Source: Acidobacteriaceae bacterium
GTDB lineage: Bacteria > Acidobacteriota > Terriglobia > Terriglobales > Acidobacteriaceae
DNA length: 46,789 nt
Direction of reading: 5' to 3'
NCBI GenBank assembly: GCA_025361625.1
Contig: JANYKL010000091.1
Location: forward strand, 1 to 46,789
Each line of letters begins with the position of its first letter. The stretch's first letter is position 1. This document shows, in pieces, positions 1 through 9,073 of the stretch. Both the position numbers and the translations under genes were made by a program. A model generated the notes under the pieces. The model did not search any database. It saw only the letters and a program-made list of their open reading frames with translations, and was not told the origin of the DNA.

Positions 1-165
1 AACCGCTGAGCAAAATTACTATAAACCGTTTTCGCGAAATGAGACAGTGCGAAATTGGTTCGAGAGGTCGATTGTTAATGAAGGAGCGAAGCGGATTATG
101 GGGCGAAGGCCACGGATTCGAAAAAAACGTAACGAATCAAATCTACAAACCATCGGCAGAACATC

Positions 166-318
166 ATGATTGAAACGGCAGCGGGAATTGAAAGCTTAAA
201 CCTCAACCTGACCCGCGAAATCCACGTGCGTGCCAGCCTGAAAGACACCTACGCCGCTTTGCTCGAACAAGTCGGCCCAGGAAACGAAAGGCCCAGAAGG
301 TCAATCCATCGATGCTAG
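166..318 (+). pseudogene. Remnant of an SRPBCC / AHSA1-like protein gene (5' part only)
   Basis: An ATG at 166 opens a 50-codon frame whose first 41 residues (containing LTREIHVRASLKDTYAALLE) resemble, from memory, the start of SRPBCC (START/AHSA1-like) domain proteins, which are normally about 150 residues or longer. After GPGNE the frame goes out of register: a one-base shift near 292 restores a PEGQSI stretch of the kind expected next in this family, but either frame then runs into the 3' end of murC on the opposite strand, and the original frame stops at 318. I read it as a decayed, truncated gene whose remainder was lost at the junction with murC. The family call is from memory of the motif. 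A short functional ORF is less likely. Confidence 0.5.
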
Positions 319-1730
319 CGGCCAGCGATGGCCGATCGCTCCTCGAGTTTCTGCAAGATGGCTGCGCCTATCTGGGAAATGCTGCCTGCTCCGAGCGTCA
401 GAATCATGTCGCCCTCGTGGGCGAGATTTGCGGCGCGATCCACCGCGCTATCGAACGACGACGCGTAAGCCGCTTCTTTCTTCCCTGTTTCAGTGATACG
501 GGCGGTCATAACTTCAGACGTTATTCCGGCAATCGGTTTCTCGCTAGCGGGATAAATATCGACGACGGTCAGGGAATCTGCGTCGCTGAATGCGGTGGCA
601 AATTCATTCATCAGTTGCTGGGTGCGGCTGAAGCGGTGCGGTTGGAAAATTACATGCACATGGGCGAACCCGCACTGGCGCGCGGCGGCCAGAGTGGCGC
701 GAATTTCAGTGGGATGGTGGCCGTAATCATCGATGACGGTAACACCGGCGACCTTGCCTTTGAATTGAAAGCGGCGATCGACTCCGCGGAAGGCGCCTAG
801 GCCCGCCCGAATCTGGTCTGCGGGAATATCGAGCGCAACGCCCACTGAAATCGCAGCCGTGGCGTTGAGTATGTTGTGCACGCCGGGCACGTGTACGACG
901 AATTCCCCGAGATCTTCTTCTTTGTAGCTGACGCCGAAGAGAACCACCGGATTCGGCTCGCCCGCGCTTCTAGAATGAGCTTGCGAAGTCAAGCGAATCA
1001 GGAAGTCGGATCCCGGGCTGGTTCCGTAGGTTGTGACCCGCCGATGGACGCGTGAAAGCAACCGCTGCAGCACCGGATCGTCGTTGCAGGCGACGACCAT
1101 CCCATAAAACGGGACGCGCTCCATGAATTCAAGAAAAGTACGGCGCACGTCGCGCATATCGCGGTAGCAATCCATGTGCTCGCGATCGATGTTCGTGACC
1201 ACCGATAAAATCGGCGACAGCTTTAAGAAAGATCGGTCGCTCTCGTCGGCCTCGGCGACAAGGTATTGCGACTTACCCAGCCGCGCATTTGAACCCATGG
1301 CATCGACTCTTCCTCCAACGACCACGGTAGGATCGAGTCCGCCGGCGGCGAGTACAGCGGCGATCATTGACGTTGTCGTCGTTTTACCATGCATGCCCGC
1401 GACGGCGATTCCATATTTCAAGCGCATCAATTCGGCAAGCATTTCAGCTCGCTGAATAACGGGGATATGAAGTCGGCGCGCTTCCGCGACTTCCGCGTTG
1501 TCGACGGCCACTGCGGAGGTCGCTACTACAACGTCGGCGCCAGCTACATTCGCAATAGCGTGTCCGGCGAAGATCGAGGCGCCAAGGCTGGTGAGGCGCT
1601 GTGTAACCGCGGTGCTTCTAACATCGGACCCGGTGATCTCGTAGCCGAGATTCAGCAGCACCTCGGCGATGCCGCTCATGCCGATGCCTCCGATGCCTAC
1701 GAGATGGATGCGCTGGATTTTGGCGAACAT
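315..1730 (-). CDS. murC: UDP-N-acetylmuramate--L-alanine ligase
   Basis: MurC adds L-alanine to UDP-N-acetylmuramate using ATP, the first peptide step of cytoplasmic peptidoglycan precursor synthesis. The 471-residue product has the usual length. Residues 8-24 hold the N-terminal nucleotide-binding loop GIGGIGMSG, residues 112-120 the ATP loop GMHGKTTTT of Mur ligases, and VAEADESD follows in the central domain; the C-terminal domain contains DDYGHHPTEI. The start is the ATG just before the Rossmann loop; no clear Shine-Dalgarno sequence is visible. It lies 166 bases downstream of murG, and no murB or ftsQ follows: the next sequence is the remnant of an unrelated gene. Confidence 0.97.
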   Translation of the reverse strand: MFAKIQRIHLVGIGGIGMSGIAEVLLNLGYEITGSDVRSTAVTQRLTSLGASIFAGHAIANVAGADVVVATSAVAVDNAEVAEARRLHIPVIQRAEMLAELMRLKYGIAVAGMHGKTTTTSMIAAVLAAGGLDPTVVVGGRVDAMGSNARLGKSQYLVAEADESDRSFLKLSPILSVVTNIDREHMDCYRDMRDVRRTFLEFMERVPFYGMVVACNDDPVLQRLLSRVHRRVTTYGTSPGSDFLIRLTSQAHSRSAGEPNPVVLFGVSYKEEDLGEFVVHVPGVHNILNATAAISVGVALDIPADQIRAGLGAFRGVDRRFQFKGKVAGVTVIDDYGHHPTEIRATLAAARQCGFAHVHVIFQPHRFSRTQQLMNEFATAFSDADSLTVVDIYPASEKPIAGITSEVMTARITETGKKEAAYASSFDSAVDRAANLAHEGDMILTLGAGSISQIGAAILQKLEERSAIAGR

Positions 1731-1886
1731 AGAAAATGAACCCGAGCACTAGGCCGCGTGCTGCTTTGAACAGTTAGGTTAGCTTACGTCACTTGCGCGA
1801 ACTGGGACTCGCAGAAATAAAACTGCTATCCTGCGCGGAAAAAGAGACGTCTGCAACTTGCCGGCGCTTAGAAGTTGCACAGCTCG

Positions 1887-1907
1887 TTCGCTCCGCTCAG
1901 GATGACA
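1887..1907. repeat. Copy 1 of a GTCATCCTGAGCG-type dispersed intergenic element
   Basis: Plus strand reads TTCGCTCCGCTCAGGATGACA. This belongs to the short element often seen between genes in Acidobacteriota and other phyla (general knowledge, GTCATCCTGAGCGAAGCGAA form). It overlaps the last codons of murG, so the terminal residues LSS and the TGA stop of MurG lie inside the element. A second, diverged copy lies at 41168-41194, also just after the 3' end of a minus-strand gene. Confidence 0.6.
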
Positions 1908-3009
1908 GCGCGGAGTTGGCGTTAGCGGCGAACTTTTCATGCCGTGCCAGACGGTCGATCATTTCAGCAATTTCTTCTACCGCCTTTGGATGCGCCAGCG
2001 ATCGTGCCGCGGTGGACATGCTCTGCAATCGCGCTCCATCGGAGAGCAACGCCGCAACCGTTTCGACGAGATAGGCGGCGTCGAGATTGCTCTCTTCGAC
2101 GACGACGGCGGCGCCTGCCTGTTCGAGGGCACGAGCATTGATGTTCTGGTGATCATCGGCTGCGGCTGGGAAAGGAACGAAGATCGCAGGTTTGCCAGCC
2201 GCGGCAATCTCAGCCACGGTGCTGGCTCCAGAGCGGCAAACTAAAAGATCCGCTCGCGCGAATGTTTCCGGCATGTCGTCAATGAATTTGTGAACCTCCG
2301 CAAAAACTCCCGAGTGTTTGTAGGCGGCAAGAGCGCGATCGTAATCGCGCTGGCCAGTCTGGTGAATGATGCGAATTCCGGGAATCTTTGTGCGCAGGCC
2401 GGGAAGTGAATCGATCATTGCATCGTTGATGGCGCGGGCGCCCTGGCTTCCTCCGAAAACGAGGAGAGTGGGCGCGCTACCGGAATTTATGCGATTCACT
2501 TCTGAAATTAAAAAAAAATCCTCGCGCACGGGAACTCCCGTGACACGGCAGCGCGGAAAATAGCGGCAGGTTTCTTTGAAATGGACGGCGGCGGCGGAAA
2601 CCCAACGCGCGACCATGCGGTTTGTGAATCCGGGAACGACGTTTGGCTCGAAGGCAAGCGTCGGGAGGCCGCGGCGGATTGCAGCAACCATAGCCGGTCC
2701 GGAGGCGTAGCCACCAACACCGACAACCACTTCAGGATCGAAGGCGGTAATCATGCGCGATGCGGCCGCGATGGCGCGAGGCAAGTCGAACATCGTTTTT
2801 GCGCGCGTCATCAAACTTACGTTTTTGAGCGCCCCAACCTGAACCAGTTCCAACGGGAAACCGGCCTGCGGGACAAGCCGCGTTTCAATGCCTCGAGCCG
2901 TCCCGATAAATGAAACTTCGGCGTTGAATTGCTTTTTTAGCTGGTGAGCGATGGCGAGAGCTGGGATGACATGCCCGCCGGTGCCTCCGCCTGCAATGAT
3001 GACGCGCAT
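1897..3009 (-). CDS. murG: UDP-GlcNAc:undecaprenyl-PP-MurNAc-pentapeptide GlcNAc transferase
   Basis: MurG transfers GlcNAc to lipid I to make lipid II at the inner face of the cytoplasmic membrane. The 370-residue protein has the G-loop GGGTGGHVIPALAIA at residues 7-21, the second loop GGSQGARAIN in the C-terminal domain and the acceptor-side segment CRSGASTVAEI typical of GT28 enzymes. Length is normal for the family. The stop codon and the last residues come from a dispersed repeat (1887-1907). Upstream on the same strand lies a TolB/PHP-type gene rather than ftsW, so the murG-murC pair stands outside the usual division/cell-wall cluster. Confidence 0.97.
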   Translation of the reverse strand: MRVIIAGGGTGGHVIPALAIAHQLKKQFNAEVSFIGTARGIETRLVPQAGFPLELVQVGALKNVSLMTRAKTMFDLPRAIAAASRMITAFDPEVVVGVGGYASGPAMVAAIRRGLPTLAFEPNVVPGFTNRMVARWVSAAAVHFKETCRYFPRCRVTGVPVREDFFLISEVNRINSGSAPTLLVFGGSQGARAINDAMIDSLPGLRTKIPGIRIIHQTGQRDYDRALAAYKHSGVFAEVHKFIDDMPETFARADLLVCRSGASTVAEIAAAGKPAIFVPFPAAADDHQNINARALEQAGAAVVVEESNLDAAYLVETVAALLSDGARLQSMSTAARSLAHPKAVEEIAEMIDRLARHEKFAANANSALSS

Positions 3010-3048
3010 GAAATCAGTATCCAGGAAGCAGGAAATTATGGAAAAATT

Positions 3049-5601
3049 TTAGTGCAACATCACTGCGTACTTCCCTCTCGCTTCTTGCAGCAATGACAAC
3101 ACGGATTCTTTCTCTGCATCCGTATTCCATGAAGTGTTGGTCTTGGCGGCGGCTATAAGCCGGTCAACCCACGCTACGAAATACGCGGCGTCCGTGGCAT
3201 GGTTGAGAGGCGCACCATCCATGCTCACGTACACGGGGCTGGTCGTCGCATACGGATACAAGTCAAGGATCGGATATTTGGCGTGAGTGCTGAAGGCGCG
3301 AAGCACGCACCAGCCGCTCGTCTCCATGGAGATTGATCCGTTTACGCTGGTCGAAAAATGAGCCGTGTCGATTAAGAGGTCACGCACCACCTTCCCATTG
3401 CAGACGATTTGCAGATGATCGACGGGGACCATGGACCGCATATCGGCGCTGAATTTCACATCCGGTTTCTTGTCGGCCGATGCTTTAGCCAAGTGCACTT
3501 CGCCGCCGATGCCTTGGCCACCTAAAGAAAAGCGAAGTAGCGGGCCGTTCGTCGCAAAGGTGCGCCCCGCCTTGATTGAGTCGAGCCACGGTTCGATCTT
3601 CAACGGCCCCGACGGAACTTCGGCATAGACTCGGTTCAAGCCGACCGGCCCACGCAACGAGGCGTAGTTGCCCATGAAGTCGGTGCCCGCAGCAGTCGGC
3701 AGGCGGAAACCGCAGTTCAGAAGTTTGTACCAAACCTCGGCGGTCGACTCATGGTCGGAGAAGCCGAGTACTTCGATGTAATCAACCTTTCCAAGCGCAA
3801 CATCGGCCGGCAACTCGGAAGTAAGCGGTTCCGGCTTCGCAGGGTCGGGAACGCTGTCAAAGGGATGCACATATCCGACGAGAGCGCCCTGCGCATGCGC
3901 CATGTCGGCGACGTTTGCATTCGCTGGATAGAGACTCGCGGCGGCGGTATTGGGGTATCCGGCGTATCCGGGAAGAATGAAGTTGTTTCTAAGATGGAGG
4001 AGCCCGAGGTGCCCCCAGTAGCTGGTGTGAAATTCCTGGCTGTGCACCAAGAGATGATCGGCGGTTGAAGCCTGGTCTGGCTGAGGAGAGAAATAGGAAA
4101 TATCTGGAACGCGCTGCTCTTTGTTTACAACCAGATCTTCGACGATAGCGAGATTTTCGGCTGCGGCCTGTTCAACCAAGTGCGACGGGGTGTTGCGATA
4201 CGTCCCGGCATAGTTCATGTGGGTGTGAACGTCTCCGCTCACCCATGTCGTCTTTGCCGCCGTTTCTTTCTGAAGCGGCGTGAGGCGAACCGTCAACTGT
4301 GTTGTGCCGTCGGCCTTGACCTCAACCTTTTTCTGGACAAACTGATTTTCAAAGCCTCGCATGACATCAACGTGTACTTCTCCAACTGGGACATCGATTT
4401 CGGATGATCCAGTCGAGTCGAAGTAATGGGCCTCAAACGGGCGCTCGGCGCGAATGAAGCTATCGTCCGCTTGCATCCAGGCGTTGTCGGGAGCGTAAGC
4501 GAGTCCGTCGGAAGCGGTGATGAAGACGCGCGCCGCAGCGGGCTTGTTAAGTGCATCGACGACTTTCAAAGCAATATGGCCCATGGGCCGAAGATATTTA
4601 CGATCGTGCGCGATGACTTCAGTTTGCTCCCCTCCGGGAATTGTCTGCACCCAGAGCGAAGTGTTTCCGTTGCGATTCGAGATGAAGCAAATCTTCGAGC
4701 CGTCGGGTGACCATCGCGGGTAGGTGTTGTCAAATGCGCCATAGGAAATCGGAAATGCGTCGCCGCCGTCTGCGGGCATGACCCAAAGTTGATGCCACTG
4801 CTGCCCAATGTAGGAGGCGTAGACCATGCGCTTGCCGTCGGGAGAAAAATCGGGACGCGCCTTCCAGTTCGTTTCTTCGTAGTGAATTTCTTTGTAGCTG
4901 GCGGAAGCCGTGTCAGGTGAAGCGTCGGCCTTTACTTTCCAGAAGCCGCCGGTACCGTGAATATGTCCCCGATTTGAGACGAAGAGGATCTCAGAGCCAT
5001 CGCGCGTCCACGCAGGACTGATTTCGTGGTCGACGTGGCTGTAATAATAACGCGGCAGTGTGCTGACATTTTCGGCAGTGAGTTGGCGCGCATCGATCAG
5101 TGAGCCGTCCTCGAAGCGTCCAACAAAAATATGGAAGTGCCCCTTGTACGACGTCGAGACGAATGCCATTTTCTTGCCATCCGGGGAAAAGCGCGGCTCG
5201 ACGTTAACCGCGCCACCCGATGTCATCTCTTTGGTCTCGCCGTTGGCAGTATTCAGTGAGTAAAGTTCGACAGCGTCGCGCTGGTAGCGCGCGAAGACGA
5301 TCCAGCGCCCATCGGATGACCAGTCCGGCTGATAGTCGTAGCCAGAGCCGGAGGTAATTTGCACGGCCTTCGTGCTGGCGAGTTCCTGACGCCATAAAGA
5401 GCCCGCCATGGAGTAGACGAGGCTGCGCGAATCCGGAGACCAAGCGGCTGCGCTCGCGCCTGTGGTGAGCTGTGGAAGGTACATTTCGCGAAAGTAATAG
5501 GGGTGCGGGAGATCGATCTGCTTGAGGACGGGTAGGCGCTGGGCAAAGGACGCAATTGCGGCGGTGCAAACGAAAAGACAAAAACACGAAGCCTTGTACA
5601 A
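3049..5601 (-). CDS. Exported TolB-propeller / PHP-like (CehA/McbA-type) metallohydrolase
   Basis: 850 residues. Residues 1-21 form a signal peptide (cleavage near SFAQ). Residues about 50-330 contain repeated W/FSPDG-type blades (AWSPDS, DWSSDG, RFSPDG, DFSPDG, RWSPDG) of a TolB/PD40 beta-propeller. A carboxypeptidase-like segment spans about 340-445. From about 455 a PHP-like metal site begins with GDVHTHMNY (His459, His461), followed by further His-rich motifs (EFHTSYWGH, YVHPFD) and AAGTDFMGN, as in CehA/McbA-family hydrolases. The start is a TTG preceded by a clear GGAGG at 5609-5613, seven bases away. Location is inferred to be periplasmic or surface. The substrate is unknown; the propeller suggests binding of a polymer or peptide. 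Confidence 0.85.
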   Translation of the reverse strand: MYKASCFCLFVCTAAIASFAQRLPVLKQIDLPHPYYFREMYLPQLTTGASAAAWSPDSRSLVYSMAGSLWRQELASTKAVQITSGSGYDYQPDWSSDGRWIVFARYQRDAVELYSLNTANGETKEMTSGGAVNVEPRFSPDGKKMAFVSTSYKGHFHIFVGRFEDGSLIDARQLTAENVSTLPRYYYSHVDHEISPAWTRDGSEILFVSNRGHIHGTGGFWKVKADASPDTASASYKEIHYEETNWKARPDFSPDGKRMVYASYIGQQWHQLWVMPADGGDAFPISYGAFDNTYPRWSPDGSKICFISNRNGNTSLWVQTIPGGEQTEVIAHDRKYLRPMGHIALKVVDALNKPAAARVFITASDGLAYAPDNAWMQADDSFIRAERPFEAHYFDSTGSSEIDVPVGEVHVDVMRGFENQFVQKKVEVKADGTTQLTVRLTPLQKETAAKTTWVSGDVHTHMNYAGTYRNTPSHLVEQAAAENLAIVEDLVVNKEQRVPDISYFSPQPDQASTADHLLVHSQEFHTSYWGHLGLLHLRNNFILPGYAGYPNTAAASLYPANANVADMAHAQGALVGYVHPFDSVPDPAKPEPLTSELPADVALGKVDYIEVLGFSDHESTAEVWYKLLNCGFRLPTAAGTDFMGNYASLRGPVGLNRVYAEVPSGPLKIEPWLDSIKAGRTFATNGPLLRFSLGGQGIGGEVHLAKASADKKPDVKFSADMRSMVPVDHLQIVCNGKVVRDLLIDTAHFSTSVNGSISMETSGWCVLRAFSTHAKYPILDLYPYATTSPVYVSMDGAPLNHATDAAYFVAWVDRLIAAAKTNTSWNTDAEKESVLSLLQEARGKYAVMLH

Positions 5602-5656
5602 GTATCGTCCTCCAAAAAAACAGCGGTCACGTGCAGGCGGTCAGGCACTCACAAAT

Positions 5657-7495
5657 TTAATTGGAGTTGGCGACAATTGGCAGCACTATCTGCGATGGGT
5701 GATGAGAGTCGGTCAGAATGCGGATGCGGGCTTTCTTGCTCTCCGCACTCTCGACTTCGGATTTTCCGCTTTGCAAGTTGCGGGAAAAATTCGGATAAAA
5801 ACTTCCTGAGATTTGGACTCGAATGCGATGACCTTTCAGGAAAACGTTGCTGGTGATCAGATTTTTGAGATCAAGTTCGTAAGTCTTGAGTGGTTCAAGC
5901 CACTGGCGCCCGAGAGCAAGATCGCGATAGCTGGCGCGCAGAACGTCTAATCCGGGGTTCATGAGATTGAAAGCGGTTTCGTCCGAAGAAACATCTTCGA
6001 GTCGTACCCACAAATCGAGGTCGCGGCAATCGCATGAGACAAACATGCGAGCCTCGATGGGGCCGGTTATTTCAGTATCTTTCTCCAGTGGCTGCGAGTC
6101 GAAGGTCAATAGGTCGTCGCGTTCAATAAGCTTGCGATAGTCGTGCGCTCCCGAAGAAGCGTATTCATTCACTACGGGGTTCGCAGGGTCGGAGACGAAC
6201 TCGCTGAATGCAGGCCGCTGGTTCGTGCTCTTGTATTCCAGTTTGCCGATTCGCGCGTTGGAGCCCCCAGGAGCCAAGAAGAGGGACTTGCGATCTGCCG
6301 CAGGCGGCCAAGTATCCGCTTCCCTCCACTGGTTTGAGCCCATCACAAAATATCGCACCGGCTTTTCGCGCTCAACGCCGTTCTGCGCGCCTTTGAGGTA
6401 ATGATCCATCCACCGCAGCACGACGTCATCGTAATCGATGGTCGCCGTCGCGCCAAATTCCCGTTCACCAGATTTCGTCTTGCCGGTGTTGTCTACGCCG
6501 TGCACCCACGGCCCGAGCAACAGATGGGTTCGCTTGTCTTTTTCTTGGGACCGATCGTCCGACGAATGACTACCAGCGCGTGACTTGAGCAAGCCAGCAT
6601 AGTTCGTGGTCGCCCCTTCGGGACCATAGTTATCGTCATACCACGCCGAGAGATTCAAGACGGCGGCATGAGTTTGGCCATACTTATTCCGGAGCTCGCT
6701 CCAGTTCCACCACGGATCTTCGGCGGGATGCTTAAGCCAGTCGAAGTAGAAGGGCGCTACATCCTGCAGTTGCGGAACATTTGAAATCGGAAGCGCTCCC
6801 AGCATCTTCGGGCCTTCGACCTTCCACGCTGACAAGGACTCGTCTTCGTTGCGCGGGCCAGGGAGATTTTTCTTCACCCGAATATCCCAGGCGATGTTGT
6901 CCCAGATCCATTCCGTCCATGACATGTCCCAGGTTCCGCCGGCGAAGAAAAAATTCTGCGGCGTGGAAAAGGTCATCGCCGGTACCATCGCTTTCAAATG
7001 CGGCGGATTCTCAACCGCAGCCAGCCACTGCACAGCCCCGGGATAAGAGAGACCGAATGTTCCGACGTCGCCGTTTGACCAGGGCTGTCGCGCGGCCCAT
7101 TCGATCGTGTCATAGCCGTCGCGCCCTTCGTTTTCGTAGGGACGAAACTCACCGCCGGAATGGTAGCGCCCGCGCACATCCACGATCGCAACAGCGTATC
7201 CGCGCTCCACTGCATGAACGAATGTTTTGTATTCTTGCTGAGCTGCATCTTTGCCGTAGGGCGTTCGGTACACGAGCACAGGAAACTTCTCACCGCCTGC
7301 TGGGCACAAAATGTCGGCGCGTAATACGATCCCATCGCGCATCGGAATCCCAACATTTTTTTCGGTCGTATAACGGCCTGAAGAGGGTTTATTGGCGGGC
7401 GGTACCTCCTGGGCCACAGTTTTGAGCGCTGCCCCCCAGATAATGAACAGGCAAACTAATACACTGCAAAATCTCATTGCGAGGAAGCCTAACAT
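5657..7495 (-). CDS. CocE/NonD family exported alpha/beta hydrolase
   Basis: 612 residues, of the X-Pro dipeptidyl-peptidase (S15)/CocE class. An N-terminal hydrophobic stretch (residues 7-29, ending KTVAQ) looks like a signal peptide; Met7 at 7477 is an alternative start that would give a tidier one. The catalytic triad is visible: Ser150 in GTFGLSYPGA, Asp287 in SAWYDDNY and His332 in GPWVHGVD. The C-terminal third is the jelly-roll domain of this class (about 430-605). Members hydrolyse esters, amides or acylated amino acids; the substrate here cannot be deduced. It lies 55 bases upstream of the TolB/PHP gene on the same strand, so the two exported hydrolases may be co-transcribed. Confidence 0.9.
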   Translation of the reverse strand: MLGFLAMRFCSVLVCLFIIWGAALKTVAQEVPPANKPSSGRYTTEKNVGIPMRDGIVLRADILCPAGGEKFPVLVYRTPYGKDAAQQEYKTFVHAVERGYAVAIVDVRGRYHSGGEFRPYENEGRDGYDTIEWAARQPWSNGDVGTFGLSYPGAVQWLAAVENPPHLKAMVPAMTFSTPQNFFFAGGTWDMSWTEWIWDNIAWDIRVKKNLPGPRNEDESLSAWKVEGPKMLGALPISNVPQLQDVAPFYFDWLKHPAEDPWWNWSELRNKYGQTHAAVLNLSAWYDDNYGPEGATTNYAGLLKSRAGSHSSDDRSQEKDKRTHLLLGPWVHGVDNTGKTKSGEREFGATATIDYDDVVLRWMDHYLKGAQNGVEREKPVRYFVMGSNQWREADTWPPAADRKSLFLAPGGSNARIGKLEYKSTNQRPAFSEFVSDPANPVVNEYASSGAHDYRKLIERDDLLTFDSQPLEKDTEITGPIEARMFVSCDCRDLDLWVRLEDVSSDETAFNLMNPGLDVLRASYRDLALGRQWLEPLKTYELDLKNLITSNVFLKGHRIRVQISGSFYPNFSRNLQSGKSEVESAESKKARIRILTDSHHPSQIVLPIVANSN

Positions 7496-7519
7496 AGAGG
7501 TGGGGACGAATTCGTCAAC

Positions 7520-8827
7520 TTACTCTTGATTCACCACTGCCCTTCGATTCACATACTTTGCCCATATCCAATTCAATAAGGCCGCGCCCAAGGTTAAGCC
7601 AAGGATGATGGACTTACTCAAATCCACCTGCGTCGCCAACGCCAGGCAGATGCCGATTCCGAGAAGGGCAAATAAGGGGCCCGCCGGCAAACGGAAAGCT
7701 GCTGCTTGTGGCGAAGACCGGCGCAAGGCGAGTAGCGCGGCGCAAACGACTGCGTAGTACAACAACCGGGCGACTACGGACAGAGTTACATTCCAGGTGA
7801 AACTGCCTAACAATGCCAGTCCCCAGACCGCCACCGCATAAAACAGAATTGAAAACCACGGAGTTTGAAAGTTGGAATTCAAAGCAGCAAAAATCTGAGG
7901 GAGGTCGCCATTCTTAGCGAGCGCGAAGGTCACACGCGGCATGCCAAGCATTTTGGCGCTTAGATATCCGTAGACGGAGATCAGGGCTCCAATAGCTACC
8001 AATCCGGCTCCGCTATTGCCCATCGTCAATCTCGCTACTTCAGCCAGCGGGCGATCGGATAGGGAGACTGGCCCCAACACTCCGATGACTACCCACTGCA
8101 CAAGCGCGTAAATCACCGTGCAAGTCACTAGTCCGGCAAATAGGGCAAAGACCGCGTCGCGCCTCGGGTTCTTAACTTCGCTCATAGGCGTCACTGCGGT
8201 CTCAAAGCCACCATAAGCAAAAATCAGGAGGACCATCGCCTTCATCCAGGCAGCTGGCGGCTGAGAGGGTGTCATGCCCAATGGAGCATGGTGCAGGATG
8301 GTGACCACAGCCCCGGCGGTTATTACCATCAGCAGTGGAAGGAGTTTCGCGACGGTAAAGACATTGCTCACGATTGTTCCTTGCCGTGTGCCGAAGATAT
8401 TGACTAACGCAAGAACACCGATCAGCGACGTCAGGATGATCGCGCGAGGCCATGGTTCTTTTGCCGCCGGCCAAAACTCCGCGAGATAGATGACAAATAA
8501 GTTGGCGTTCGCCGCCGGAGCAGCAACCTGGGCGAGATACAGCATCCAGCCCACGACGATGCCGGTAAGGCGGCCGAATGCTGTTCGGGCGTAGAGATAA
8601 GGGCCTCCAGCGTTTGAGAATTGCGAAGCCACTTCGGCAAAACATGCCATGATCACGCCGATCGCGGCTCCGGCGATCAGCACCGCCACCACGCTGCGTC
8701 TTCCGAGCAGCGCCGCCACGGTGGTTGGCAAACCAAAAATACCGCTGCCTATCACGGAGTTCACTGCCAAGGCAGCCAGGCTCCAACGGCCAATTGCGCG
8801 GACAAGGCCGGTTTGGGGAAGTGTCAT
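7520..8827 (-). CDS. APC superfamily amino-acid permease
   Basis: 435 residues with about twelve hydrophobic segments. The first helix carries the APC signature VIGSGIFGLP, which binds the amino-acid carboxylate in this superfamily, and AEVASQFSNAGGPYLYARTAFG follows in helices 2-3. It should import amino acids across the cytoplasmic membrane by proton or sodium coupling; the exact substrate is not readable. It ends 24 bases before the CocE-type hydrolase begins, so hydrolase products might be imported by this permease (inference). The gene to its right is divergent, with about 246 bases between them. Confidence 0.9.
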   Translation of the reverse strand: MTLPQTGLVRAIGRWSLAALAVNSVIGSGIFGLPTTVAALLGRRSVVAVLIAGAAIGVIMACFAEVASQFSNAGGPYLYARTAFGRLTGIVVGWMLYLAQVAAPAANANLFVIYLAEFWPAAKEPWPRAIILTSLIGVLALVNIFGTRQGTIVSNVFTVAKLLPLLMVITAGAVVTILHHAPLGMTPSQPPAAWMKAMVLLIFAYGGFETAVTPMSEVKNPRRDAVFALFAGLVTCTVIYALVQWVVIGVLGPVSLSDRPLAEVARLTMGNSGAGLVAIGALISVYGYLSAKMLGMPRVTFALAKNGDLPQIFAALNSNFQTPWFSILFYAVAVWGLALLGSFTWNVTLSVVARLLYYAVVCAALLALRRSSPQAAAFRLPAGPLFALLGIGICLALATQVDLSKSIILGLTLGAALLNWIWAKYVNRRAVVNQE

Positions 8828-8962
8828 GTCGACTTGTTTGTATCACACCCTTTACGGGTCATTGCTTAGCATCTCGGGTTCGCATCTCGATGAGGAACCT
8901 GACCGTAAACCTCCTCTTATAGCCAGGTTCGCAAGCCGTGATCCGCGCAGCTTTTGACCCAA

Positions 8963-8978
8963 GGTAACTTCAATTACC
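8963..8978. promoter_or_regulatory. Inverted repeat GGTAA-N6-TTACC in the divergent intergenic region
   Basis: GGTAACTTCAATTACC is a perfect five-base inverted repeat with a six-base spacer, between the permease (leftward) and a small gene (rightward, ATG 9074). Its form suits a dimeric regulator, but no promoter elements are clear beside it and chance is possible. Confidence 0.25.
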
Positions 8979-9073
8979 GAAGCTCATGAACACGGGGAAT
9001 CTTTGCGCGCCGGTCGCCGGGTGCGATCTTGAACATGAAGAAGACGGAAGCTCGTTCGTACTGAGAGGATTTT

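Noticed and set aside
312-800. Long plus-strand frame inside murC
   Set aside because: It is antisense to a strongly supported gene and has no domain; a shadow of murC codon bias.
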